Positions 14,236-22,350 of a DNA stretch of 24,019 nt are shown here, one piece after another. The position numbers were made by a program, and so were the translations under genes. The stretch is taken from the NCBI GenBank assembly GCA_035630195.1, contig DASQLD010000549.1:1-24019 (forward strand), in the 5' to 3' direction. Numbering within the stretch: position 1 is the first letter of the stretch; every line of letters starts with the position of its first letter. The notes beneath the pieces were generated by a model. That model searched no databases, had not been told where the DNA came from, and saw only the letters and a program-made list of their open reading frames with translations. The DNA comes from DASQDN01 sp035630195. Lineage in GTDB: Bacteria > Acidobacteriota > Terriglobia > Bryobacterales > Bryobacteraceae.

Positions 14236-15270
14236 ATGTTCAAAGGATTTCAGAAACCAAAGAGACTCGTGGCCAACACCGAAACGCTTACCGAGCGTTT
14301 CGGCCAGTTCACAGCCCAGCCGTTCGAGCGTGGATTCGGTTCCACGATCGGCAACGGCCTACGCCGCGTACTGTTGAGCTCGATCGAAGGCGCAGCAATC
14401 ACCGCGGTGCGGATCGAAGGCGTTGCGCACGAGTTCAGCCCGATTCCGGGCGTCGCCGAGGATGCGACCGATATCATCCTCAACTTGAAGCAGGTTCCAT
14501 TCAAAATGATGGGCGAGGGCTCTCGAACGGTGCGTCTCCGCGTGGAGCAGCCGGGCGAGGTACTTTCCGGTCAGATCGAAACCGACCAGGATGTCGAAGT
14601 GCTCGATCGCAACATGCACATCGCAACCCTGGGCGAAGGTGGCAAGCTCAATATCGAAATGCGATTGAAGTCCGGACGCGGCTACGTTAGCGCGGACCGT
14701 AACTTCGACGAAGATCTGCCGCTCGGATACATTCCGATCGATTCGATCCACTCGCCTGTCCGGAAGGTCAACTACACTGTCGAGGCTGCCCGCCTTGGGC
14801 AGATGACCGACTACGACAAGCTGACCATCGAAGTTTGGACGAACGGCGCGATTTCACCGCAGGATTCAATCGGTCAGGCCGCGAAGCTGTTGAAGGATCA
14901 CATGTCGATCTTTATCAACTTCGAGGAGCTGCCGGAGTCCATCGAAGAGCCGGCAGAACGCGGAACTGGCCAGATGAACGAAGTTCTCAACCGCTCGGTC
15001 GAAGAACTCGAACTCTCGGTCCGCTCGTACAACTGCCTGAAGAACGCAAACATCCAGTCGATTGGCGATCTGGTTCAGAAGACCGAAGCCGAAATGCTTC
15101 GGACCAAGAACTTTGGCCGCAAGTCGCTCAACGAAATTAAGGAAATCCTGGGCAACCTGGGCTTAGGATTTGGAATGAAGATCGATGCGCAGGGCCGCTT
15201 GGTTATGCCGCCTCCCGGTTCGGGTTTGAGCGCTGCTGATCTCGAAGCCTTGGGAGATGGGAACGAATGA
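14236..15270 (+). CDS. rpoA: DNA-directed RNA polymerase alpha subunit
   Basis: This 344-residue subunit dimerises to start assembly of RNA polymerase. The N-terminal domain spans about residues 1-235 (QPFERGFGSTIGNGLRRVLLSSIEG, then EFSPIPGVAEDATDIILNLK). A flexible linker leads to the C-terminal domain at about 255-310, VEELELSVRSYNCLKNANIQSIGDL and FGRKSLNEIKEIL. R263 is the likely counterpart of the E. coli residue that binds UP-element DNA and activators. A Pro/Gly-rich tail follows. AGGAG at 14224-14228 precedes the ATG. The stop codon overlaps the rplQ ATG by 4 nt. Confidence 0.98.
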   Translation: MFKGFQKPKRLVANTETLTERFGQFTAQPFERGFGSTIGNGLRRVLLSSIEGAAITAVRIEGVAHEFSPIPGVAEDATDIILNLKQVPFKMMGEGSRTVRLRVEQPGEVLSGQIETDQDVEVLDRNMHIATLGEGGKLNIEMRLKSGRGYVSADRNFDEDLPLGYIPIDSIHSPVRKVNYTVEAARLGQMTDYDKLTIEVWTNGAISPQDSIGQAAKLLKDHMSIFINFEELPESIEEPAERGTGQMNEVLNRSVEELELSVRSYNCLKNANIQSIGDLVQKTEAEMLRTKNFGRKSLNEIKEILGNLGLGFGMKIDAQGRLVMPPPGSGLSAADLEALGDGNE

Positions 15271-15722
15271 GACACCGTAGAGCCGGATTCAAACTTAAGC
15301 GCGATACGGATCAGCGAGTCGGGCTGCTCCGCAACTTGGTGACCAGCGTCATCGAGCAGGAGCGTATTGTTACCACGACAGCGAAAGCAAAGGCCGCGAA
15401 GCCGATCGTCGACAAGATGATCACGCTTGCCAAGCGCGACACGCTGCATACCCGACGTCAGGCTGCCGCCTTCCTGCGCACGCAGGATGCGGTGAAGAAG
15501 CTGTTCGATAAGTTGGGTGCGCGTTTCGGTCAGCGCAACGGTGGCTATACGCGCATCGTGAAACTGGGCTGGCGCAAGGGAGACGGAGCCGAGCAGGTGA
15601 TGCTCGAACTCGTAGGCTCTGAGCTGGTAAAGCGAGCAGCCGATCGCGCAAAGCGCCGCGAAGAGCGCCTCCGTGCCTTGAAGGAAGGCAAAGAAGGCGA
15701 AGCTGGGGAAGAGCAGTCCTAA
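15267..15722 (+). CDS. rplQ: 50S ribosomal protein L17
   Basis: The 151-residue product begins RHRRAGFKLKRDTDQRVGLLRNLVTSVI and contains NGGYTRIVKLGWRKGDGAEQVMLELV, the L17 core near the tunnel exit. The C-terminus is longer than in E. coli and highly charged (about residues 127-151, ending EGEAGEEQS). The ATG overlaps the rpoA stop codon, so the two are coupled. It is the last gene of the operon; a strong terminator stem starts 23 nt downstream. Confidence 0.97.
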   Translation: MRHRRAGFKLKRDTDQRVGLLRNLVTSVIEQERIVTTTAKAKAAKPIVDKMITLAKRDTLHTRRQAAAFLRTQDAVKKLFDKLGARFGQRNGGYTRIVKLGWRKGDGAEQVMLELVGSELVKRAADRAKRREERLRALKEGKEGEAGEEQS

Positions 15723-15745
15723 CTAAAACCAAGTTCAGTTCTAAG

Positions 15746-15789
15746 CAAAGAAAGGGAAGCATCGAGTCATCGATGCTTCCCTTTCTTTG
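15746..15789. terminator. Bidirectional intrinsic terminator between converging operons
   Basis: A perfect 20-bp stem (15746-15765 with 15770-15789) has a 4-nt GTCA loop. The 3' arm is pyrimidine-rich (CCCTTTCTTTG) on both strands because the sequence is palindromic, so it can end transcription from rplQ and from the minus-strand receptor gene that stops at 15814. It lies exactly in the gap between the converging genes. Confidence 0.88.
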
Positions 15790-15813
15790 TATTACGGGAT
15801 ACGGATCTTTCTG

Positions 15814-18800
15814 TCAGAACTGGTAGCGTACTCCGAGTTGAATCTGTCGGGACGTGCCCAAGCCCACGGTGCGACCCACGGTGGAGGTAATGACACCAAA
15901 GCCGGGCGCCGTTTGTGGCGAGAATGGCTGACCAGGCTGAAGGGACGGGAGAGCCTGAGGCAGTGTCGCCGGCGGAGCACTGAAGTTTGTCTGGTTCAGT
16001 ATATTGAAGAAGTCTGCTCTGATCTGCAGACTTTGCTGCTCGGTGAAGGCGAAACGCTTGGTGAGGTTCGCGTCCAATTGCTGGAAGCTCGGTCCTCGCA
16101 AAGCGTTGCGAGCAACGTTTCCGTATTCGCCTGGCGCAGGAGTTGTAAACGCGGCCGGATTCAACCATTGCATCGAGTTTCCGTCTCTGATGTAAGGATC
16201 AACCCCGGCAATCAGACTTGGTCGACGTGTTGCTCTCGTCGAGCCACCACCGGGCGTATTGATAACCGCCTGAGATCCTGCTGCGGGCGTGCCGGATGCC
16301 GACGTCACGCGTCCGCTACCGTCCACGTTGACAACATCTGGACGGACGATAAAGACATTCACAGGAAGACCCGTACGCATGTTCAGAACGCCACCCAATT
16401 CCCATCCTCCGAACACGCTGGAAAGAGCGCCTGTGTTCAGGAATTTGCGGCCGCGTCCCCAGGGCAATTCGTAGATCCCATGGACATAAAAGTAGTGACG
16501 GATATCCGCTGGTCCATCGCCTCTTTCACATTCGAAGCAGAAAGGGTTCTGCACTGTTGTCGCTTCGTTCGATCCTTGAGAGGTTCCGAGACTATGCGCC
16601 CAGGAATACTGCGCTCCGAGGGCAACACCCTGACTAAACCGGCGTGACAGAGAAAGTTGCAAAGCGTTATAGCTGTCACGGCCGCCACTCGTCTTGTAGT
16701 CGATCTCCCCGAAGGCCGGGTTCTGCCGTTGCACGGCTCCCGTCGCCGGATTGACTCCCGTGATGAGATTCGTGATGCTTCGTTGAAACAGATTCCGGCC
16801 TAAGCTTCCGGTGTATCCGATTTGCGCGACAACGTCGTGCGCCAGAATCTGCTGAATGGAAGCGCCGAACTGGATATTCTTTTCCGGTACTCGATATCCC
16901 CTGACGTCGTAGCCTCGCGGGGTTTGTGGCGGCAGCACGCCAGACGTGAGCGCGTTGAGATCTACCGGATACTTCTGATTCGCTAGTGTGAAGCGATTGA
17001 CGTCACTTTCAATCGGCTGAATTAAGTCCTCATATTGCCCAGGACCATAGTAAAGGCCTCCACCCATACGAATGACAGTTCGACCGTTGAGCCGGCTTGG
17101 GGACCATGTCATTCCGAATCGGGGTCCGAACGCCTTTGTATCGGCGGCGTAGAAGTCGTTCTGCTTCGGTTCGAGCAGGGATACAGTCCCGGCATCGAAG
17201 AGTCGCGCTTGATCGTTTCGTTCGCGGTTTGCAGAGTAATATTCGTATCGCAAACCGTAGTTGATGGTCAGGTTGGGACGAATACGCCACTCGTCCTGGA
17301 TGTAGCCGATATAGAATTCCTGCTCGCCGACATGAACGCCAAGATCACCAATATAGGCGACAGCGGCGCCGGTATTGGAAAGGAAGTTGTTGAGGTTGGC
17401 ATACGAATAGGTAAGGCCACCCAATTGGTTCAGAGGAACACGGATGACGCGGACTTCACCACCGGCTTTGATCTGATGATTTCCAGCGACCAGGCTGAAG
17501 TTATCGATGAAGGAATAGGTTTTGCCGCGATAGTTCGAGCCGCGTCCGTTTCCGGCGCTCGATTGGCGTGTGACGCCGCCGGGGGATGCAACGCCGCTCG
17601 GCGCGCCGCCATTCACGCCCGGCTGTACGATGCTACCGCTGATGTTAAGCCCGATCCCTTCGAGCCCAGGAACGCCAGCCGATACGGCGAGGCTTGTCGG
17701 AGCCCGGTTCAGGCCAAACTTGACTTCGTTGACTGACCGCGAGCCGAGCGTAGAGTTGAGAACGACGACGGCGTTATCGGGTTTGTTGGTGGCTTGAATT
17801 CTACGCGGCGTCACGGTGTTATCAGGGGCATCGAGATCACCGATGTCCTTCATATACCGGACATACAACCGCTGTGTGGCTGAGACGTTCCAGTCAAGAC
17901 GTCCGTTGAAGTATGTTTCGTCCAACCTCGAAACGGCGCTTCGCTGAGCGAGGTCGATATCGGCGTTTTGTGTTGATTGGATACCTAGAGGGAATGCGGC
18001 CAGGAGCGGCTGAATCTCCGGAACAGCGCGCGCACGGGCGGCGGCACTGGGCACAGTCTCGATTACGTTCAAACCGGCGCGCTGTCTTAAGGCTTCGAAG
18101 CTTCCGAAGAAGAATAACTTGTCCTTGATGATGGGCCCCCCGAGATTTGCTCCGAATTGATTCATCCTCAGCTTTGATTTTTCACTTGAGTCGAAGAAAT
18201 TACGAGCGTCGAACGCATCATTGCGGACATACTCAAAGAGAGCGCCATGAAAGCTGTTGGCACCGGACTTTGAGACGAGATTGATTTGGCCTCCCGTGCC
18301 GGTACCATATTCGGCGGGGTATAATCCTGAGTCAACGCGGAACTCTTGAATTGTCTCGACGCTATTCTGCAGCCGAAACTGCGAGCCGCTTACTGTGAGC
18401 CATCCTGGCGCGGCGTCGAATACGGCCGAGGCGTCGATTCCGTCATACCGATACTGATTTTGCTCCGTCGCCTTCCCGTTGAAGCGGATCTTGTCGAATG
18501 CTCCATCAGTGGTGTTGGTGGCGCCGGGCGCCGTAAGCGCAAGCAAAGAATAGGTTCGTCCGTTCAGCGGCAACTCTTCGACTTCTCGCGCGGTCACGTT
18601 CGATCCGAGCCGGGCTGAGCTGATGTCGATCGCCGCGCCCGCATTTTCCCTTACTTCAATGACGGTGGCCTGTCCAGTCACGCTTAGCGTGATGTCGTGG
18701 GTTCGAGACTGACCCACACCCAGGTCGACTGTTTGCGAGTTATCGTCGAAGCCTGTTGAGGTGGCACGAATCTCATACGCGCCCGGAAGCAGCTGCGGCA

Positions 18801-18993
18801 GAACATACGTACCTTGTTCATTGGTCGTAACGGTCCGCTTGTCTCCCTGACGCTTGCTGATGGCGGTGACGGTTGCGCCGGGAATAGCGGCGCCGGTGGC
18901 ATCGGTTACCGCTCCAACAAATTGTCCGTTAGTTTGCGCGTGGGCGGTTATACCTAAGGTGGTCACGGCCAGTAACAAAACGCGAAGAAACAT
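15814..18993 (-). CDS. TonB-dependent receptor, Oar-like, with N-terminal carboxypeptidase-regulatory domain
   Basis: The 1059-residue protein is predicted to sit in the outer membrane. A signal peptide (about 1-19, cut after AHA) is followed by a carboxypeptidase-regulatory beta-sandwich (about 22-105: GQFVGAVTDATGAAIPGATV and GTYVLPQLLPGAYEI). A plug domain follows (ELPLNGR at 140-146, YRYDGIDAS, GGQINLVSKSGANSFHG at 234-250), and then a beta-barrel ending in QIQLGVRYQF with the terminal phenylalanine usual for outer-membrane proteins. GGAGG (minus strand, 19001-19005) fits the ATG at 18993. Such receptors take up large ligands or act in the envelope; the substrate is unknown. No SusD-like lipoprotein gene is adjacent. 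The family is very expanded in Acidobacteriota. Confidence 0.93.
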   Translation of the reverse strand: MFLRVLLLAVTTLGITAHAQTNGQFVGAVTDATGAAIPGATVTAISKRQGDKRTVTTNEQGTYVLPQLLPGAYEIRATSTGFDDNSQTVDLGVGQSRTHDITLSVTGQATVIEVRENAGAAIDISSARLGSNVTAREVEELPLNGRTYSLLALTAPGATNTTDGAFDKIRFNGKATEQNQYRYDGIDASAVFDAAPGWLTVSGSQFRLQNSVETIQEFRVDSGLYPAEYGTGTGGQINLVSKSGANSFHGALFEYVRNDAFDARNFFDSSEKSKLRMNQFGANLGGPIIKDKLFFFGSFEALRQRAGLNVIETVPSAAARARAVPEIQPLLAAFPLGIQSTQNADIDLAQRSAVSRLDETYFNGRLDWNVSATQRLYVRYMKDIGDLDAPDNTVTPRRIQATNKPDNAVVVLNSTLGSRSVNEVKFGLNRAPTSLAVSAGVPGLEGIGLNISGSIVQPGVNGGAPSGVASPGGVTRQSSAGNGRGSNYRGKTYSFIDNFSLVAGNHQIKAGGEVRVIRVPLNQLGGLTYSYANLNNFLSNTGAAVAYIGDLGVHVGEQEFYIGYIQDEWRIRPNLTINYGLRYEYYSANRERNDQARLFDAGTVSLLEPKQNDFYAADTKAFGPRFGMTWSPSRLNGRTVIRMGGGLYYGPGQYEDLIQPIESDVNRFTLANQKYPVDLNALTSGVLPPQTPRGYDVRGYRVPEKNIQFGASIQQILAHDVVAQIGYTGSLGRNLFQRSITNLITGVNPATGAVQRQNPAFGEIDYKTSGGRDSYNALQLSLSRRFSQGVALGAQYSWAHSLGTSQGSNEATTVQNPFCFECERGDGPADIRHYFYVHGIYELPWGRGRKFLNTGALSSVFGGWELGGVLNMRTGLPVNVFIVRPDVVNVDGSGRVTSASGTPAAGSQAVINTPGGGSTRATRRPSLIAGVDPYIRDGNSMQWLNPAAFTTPAPGEYGNVARNALRGPSFQQLDANLTKRFAFTEQQSLQIRADFFNILNQTNFSAPPATLPQALPSLQPGQPFSPQTAPGFGVITSTVGRTVGLGTSRQIQLGVRYQF

Positions 18994-19165
18994 GCATCAT
19001 CCTCCATGCTTTTGGGGTAGTAAATCGAGCTTTTGGATTCGGTCTGAGGAGACGTTCAAAGCCTACAATTCAGTAGACAATTACATCCACATCAATTTCA
19101 TGAATTGTGTGTTACAAAAGGGCGAATTTCTTTTCAGAATTGTTTCGGTTTCATTACTGCGGTGA
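18994..19165 (-). promoter_or_regulatory. AT-rich upstream region of the receptor gene with repeated CAATT words
   Basis: This stretch is clearly more AT-rich than the rest of the window. CAATT occurs at 19066-19070, 19078-19082 and 19093-19097, and its complement AATTG at 19103-19107 and 19138-19142. The stretch 19093-19107 is a near-palindrome centred on TCATGA. It is a plausible site for promoter elements and a regulator, but no clear -35/-10 pair could be chosen. Confidence 0.4.
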
Positions 19166-19917
19166 GCGAAGCTTCAACACAGATGCGAGCTGCTCTATGA
19201 CATCAGTCCTGTTCATCTGGGATACGCGCTGCTTTCGACGTCGGGGGCAGAACAGGAATACAGAAACCATATTCCTGCCGAAGGGACCAGCATCCCTGAT
19301 TACCTCTTATCGCACTTTGTTGTACAGCGGTTCTTCCGTGGAGTGGTATGCGGACAATCGCGATCGTGCAATCCGTGAAAAGCGCATCGTTATTACTAGG
19401 GGCAGCTTTCCTTCAATCAAGCAGGAACATGGCGCCGATCGTCACGGCCAATTCATTGATCCCGATCTCGCGGCAATCGTTCGAGCGATAGCGGAGATGC
19501 GAAGAATGCGCGTGCTCTTGGCCAAGCAGTCAGACTTGGACGATTGCGGCGAGGCCGGGAAAACATTGCTTGCTTACACGGTGAGGCAAGTGCTGGGGAA
19601 GCGGAACCTGGTTTTGAGCTGGTTCGAACGTACTTGGATGCCGCGAAGACCCGAGTCAACCCTTATGACCGACGTCGGGCGAATCATTTTCCGCGTAGTC
19701 GAGTCAAACGGCCGCTGTCCGACGATCTATTCAAGTTGCTGCTTGCCAAGCGCACCGTTCCACATGGCGTGACAGTTTCGGCATTCCCTATCCTCCATCA
19801 ATATGCGGCTCCGGATGAATCTACGCCGACGTCGACAATAGAGCGGCGCGGGCGATAGCCTGAGACTTTAACGCTGATCTGCCGAAACGCTGCACGGTTC
19901 ATGCTCGACGGAGCTAA
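19166..19917. other. Stretch without a convincing gene, possibly a decayed gene
   Basis: No recognised protein is encoded in this roughly 750-nt region. A plus-strand frame opens at GTG 19107 and runs to 19772 (221 codons), but it has no ribosome binding site, starts inside the receptor promoter region and matches no family known to me. A second plus frame is open without a start codon at 19166-19378 (it includes CELLYDISPVHLGYALLSTSG) and again at 19544-19858 (it includes FELVRTYLDAAKTRVNPYD). Plausible protein-like text switching between frames is what a frameshifted, decaying gene would look like, though chance open frames can also look like this. No tRNA or insertion-sequence end was seen. 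Confidence 0.4.
19870..19882 (+). repeat. Second copy of the AACGCTGATCNGC word
   Basis: AACGCTGATCTGC here matches the spacer word at 704-716 in 12 of 13 positions. Both lie in non-coding sequence. This copy sits between the possible gene remnant and the stop codon of the permease gene. Confidence 0.3.
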
Positions 19918-22314
19918 TCAACCTTGTTTGAGAATGGTATTTGGGTCAGTGATCGACGCGCGGCGGGCGGGTACAGCCATCGCCAAAAGTGACAAGACTA
20001 CGATCATTGCAGCAGCACTCGTGAGAGTTATCACGTCTGTTGGGACGATTTTGTAAAGCAGTGCGCGGAAGATTCGCGACACTGCACTAAACAACAAAAC
20101 TCCGACGGCGAGTCCGACTCCTGTGGTGTACAGGCCCTCCATGAGGACGAGGCGAACCACGTCACGCGGTAGGGCGCCAATCGCTGTTCGGATACCAAAC
20201 TCGCGGGTGCGCCGGCCGATGCCAAAAGAGAGCACGCCGTATATCCCGACTACTAATAGCGCTCCCGCGAGGACTGCAAGCGTAGCCATTAGCGCCATGG
20301 AGACTCGTTGTCGGGACATTGAAGACTGGGCAATCGCATCGATTGTTTGACTGCGGGAGATGGGAGCCTCGGGTTCGGCCTCGCGGATGATCCTGGTGAC
20401 AGCTTGGACCACATTGTGCGGATCTCCTGCGGAGCGGATAAGCAACGTCATCCGCGGCGAAGTATCGAGCATGTACAGTGTAGGCTGAGGTTCGGCATCA
20501 ACGCCCAAATCTCGTAGGTCGCCGACAACACCGACAATCTCTACTATGTTTGACTGTGCTGCGCCGATGTTGAGCGTGAGCTCTTTTGCAATCGGATTCT
20601 CGTTAGCGAAGTAGCGCCGCGCGAGTGTTTCATTAATGAGCCGCCTGGGCTGTCCACGATCGGCTGCGGTCAGCAACCGACCTCGTTTGAGTGGTACCTT
20701 CAATGCGCGGAAGTACTCTTCACTTACCCATCGCACTTGAGCGGTCGGAGCGGATCCCGGTGACTGCCCGGAATCCTTGCGTTCGAATCGTACCGTGTAA
20801 CGGCTCCACTCTGTGCGTTCCAAGCTCATGGGAGACATATTGGTCGTAGCGACTGCTTCTACGGAAGGCAAGGCTCGGATCGGCGGCGCGAGCTTAGTCT
20901 CGAATGACTTCAAAGCGCGCTCCCATCCCGCGGGGCCGCCGGGGAGAACGATATCGAGCGCCAAAACTTGCTTGCCTTCAAAACCGGGATCTGTCGTCAG
21001 AAGCGCATCAAAACTTCTCGTCAGCAAGATAGCTCCTGCAAACACAGCGAATGAGAGACCGACTTCGGAGACCATTAATGCGGACCCGCAGCAACTCCGG
21101 CGGGAGTAGGCATGAGCGTCCCCTTGCTTCCTAACGTCATTCATATCTGTGTTGGAGATCAACAGCCAGGCGGGTATAATCACGATCAACGCAGCGAGCA
21201 AGGTCGCCCCGGCAGCGAAGAGGATGACGACTGAATCCATAGGAAGGTGTTCGGTACGAACGAGGCTACCGGCCGCCCAGGCTTGCAATGCAGACAGAAG
21301 TAGGCATGCGACGAAAACGGCAAACAAGCCACCCAACCCGGTTAGAACGAGACCCTCATTGGCAAGGAGCATGAATAGATTTTTGCTGGACGCGCCCAGA
21401 GAGGAGCGGATTGCGAGTTCTCGGCGCCGCGCGATCGTCCGCACCAACAAGAGATGCGCCACGTTTGCACACGCCACCATCAGCACCAAGGAAACAGTGA
21501 GCCACGCCGCGAGAAGGGCCGGCCGCAGCGGCGCCGTCATTTGGTCATGAAGAGATATGACGGATGCGCTTGTATCGCGGTTGGTCCCCGGATGGTCCGA
21601 CGCTATGCGGTTCGCGATGGTTATCATTTGCGCCTGTGCCGCACTTGTGTCGTGATCTCTCCTCAAGCGGGCAACGATCTCGAGCGGTCGGAATTGTCGC
21701 GACTGCTGTAGCATCGACTCAATCAATGAGAGTGGCATCCACAGATCCGCCCATACAGGAAACGCCTGCCGCTGAGCAACGACTCCAACCACTGTGAAGC
21801 TCATCGCACCCAATCGAATACTGTGGCCGATGATACCGGGATCGGATGCGAACTTTCGGCGCAACAGAGCCTCGTTTAGTACGATGACGCGCTGTTTGCG
21901 GTCCTGCTCCGTGGCGGAGAAACTCCGGCCCAGGATCATAGACGAGCCGAGCAGCGCGAAGAGATCGTGCGAAGCCATCGTTGCCTGGATCTGTTCGGGA
22001 TGACCCTCACCAAGGAGGCTGACCTTGTTCATTGCTTGAAACGTGTACGCCGCCATTCCATCGAATCCGTTCGCGGTGTCACGCCAGTCAAGGAAATCAG
22101 GATATGGCACGGGCACATTGCCCACGGCGGCGTTTGTTTGCCAGATCTGGACTAGCCGGTGGGAATCTCGGAATGCCAGAGAGCCTAGAAGCGTGTGACG
22201 GATGACGCTGAAGACCGTAACGTTGGCTGCGATGCCGATGCCTATGGTCAGAATAACTGCGACGAGAAGGCCGGGTTGCTTCAGTAGCGATCGAAAAGCT
22301 TGACGAACGGGCAT
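19918..22314 (-). CDS. Orphan ABC-transporter permease of the ADOP type (two MacB/FtsX modules)
   Basis: The 798-residue inner-membrane protein has two MacB periplasmic-core plus FtsX modules. The ATG at 22314 was chosen over 22329 because GGAAGGG lies just upstream at the right distance. Membrane segments fall at about residues 15-39, 266-293, 320-345, 361-386, 411-431, 675-697, 728-747 and 763-782. Each FtsX part shows a cytoplasmic loop signature, RRRELAIRSSLGAS and RRTREFGIRTAIGALP. Large periplasmic domains lie at about 40-265 and 440-670. MacB-type permeases need an ATPase and transmit mechanical force across the envelope; here no ATPase or PadR regulator gene lies in the window, as is common for acidobacterial orphan permeases. 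The start is 36 nt after the upstream hydrolase gene, suggesting an operon. Confidence 0.9.
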   Translation of the reverse strand: MPVRQAFRSLLKQPGLLVAVILTIGIGIAANVTVFSVIRHTLLGSLAFRDSHRLVQIWQTNAAVGNVPVPYPDFLDWRDTANGFDGMAAYTFQAMNKVSLLGEGHPEQIQATMASHDLFALLGSSMILGRSFSATEQDRKQRVIVLNEALLRRKFASDPGIIGHSIRLGAMSFTVVGVVAQRQAFPVWADLWMPLSLIESMLQQSRQFRPLEIVARLRRDHDTSAAQAQMITIANRIASDHPGTNRDTSASVISLHDQMTAPLRPALLAAWLTVSLVLMVACANVAHLLLVRTIARRRELAIRSSLGASSKNLFMLLANEGLVLTGLGGLFAVFVACLLLSALQAWAAGSLVRTEHLPMDSVVILFAAGATLLAALIVIIPAWLLISNTDMNDVRKQGDAHAYSRRSCCGSALMVSEVGLSFAVFAGAILLTRSFDALLTTDPGFEGKQVLALDIVLPGGPAGWERALKSFETKLAPPIRALPSVEAVATTNMSPMSLERTEWSRYTVRFERKDSGQSPGSAPTAQVRWVSEEYFRALKVPLKRGRLLTAADRGQPRRLINETLARRYFANENPIAKELTLNIGAAQSNIVEIVGVVGDLRDLGVDAEPQPTLYMLDTSPRMTLLIRSAGDPHNVVQAVTRIIREAEPEAPISRSQTIDAIAQSSMSRQRVSMALMATLAVLAGALLVVGIYGVLSFGIGRRTREFGIRTAIGALPRDVVRLVLMEGLYTTGVGLAVGVLLFSAVSRIFRALLYKIVPTDVITLTSAAAMIVVLSLLAMAVPARRASITDPNTILKQG

Positions 22315-22350
22315 TGAATCCCTTCCCATCCAGCGTAGCGGAGACGCCGC

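Noticed and set aside
15787..16647. 286-codon plus-strand frame inside the receptor gene
   Set aside because: It lies antisense to a well-supported TonB-dependent receptor and shows no recognisable domain.
19860..19917. Terminator downstream of the permease gene
   Set aside because: Only a 4-bp stem (GCTC/GAGC) without a T-run is visible on the minus strand, too weak to call.
22315..22329. ATG at 22329 as the permease start
   Set aside because: It has no Shine-Dalgarno sequence, while the second ATG is preceded by GGAAGGG at a good distance.
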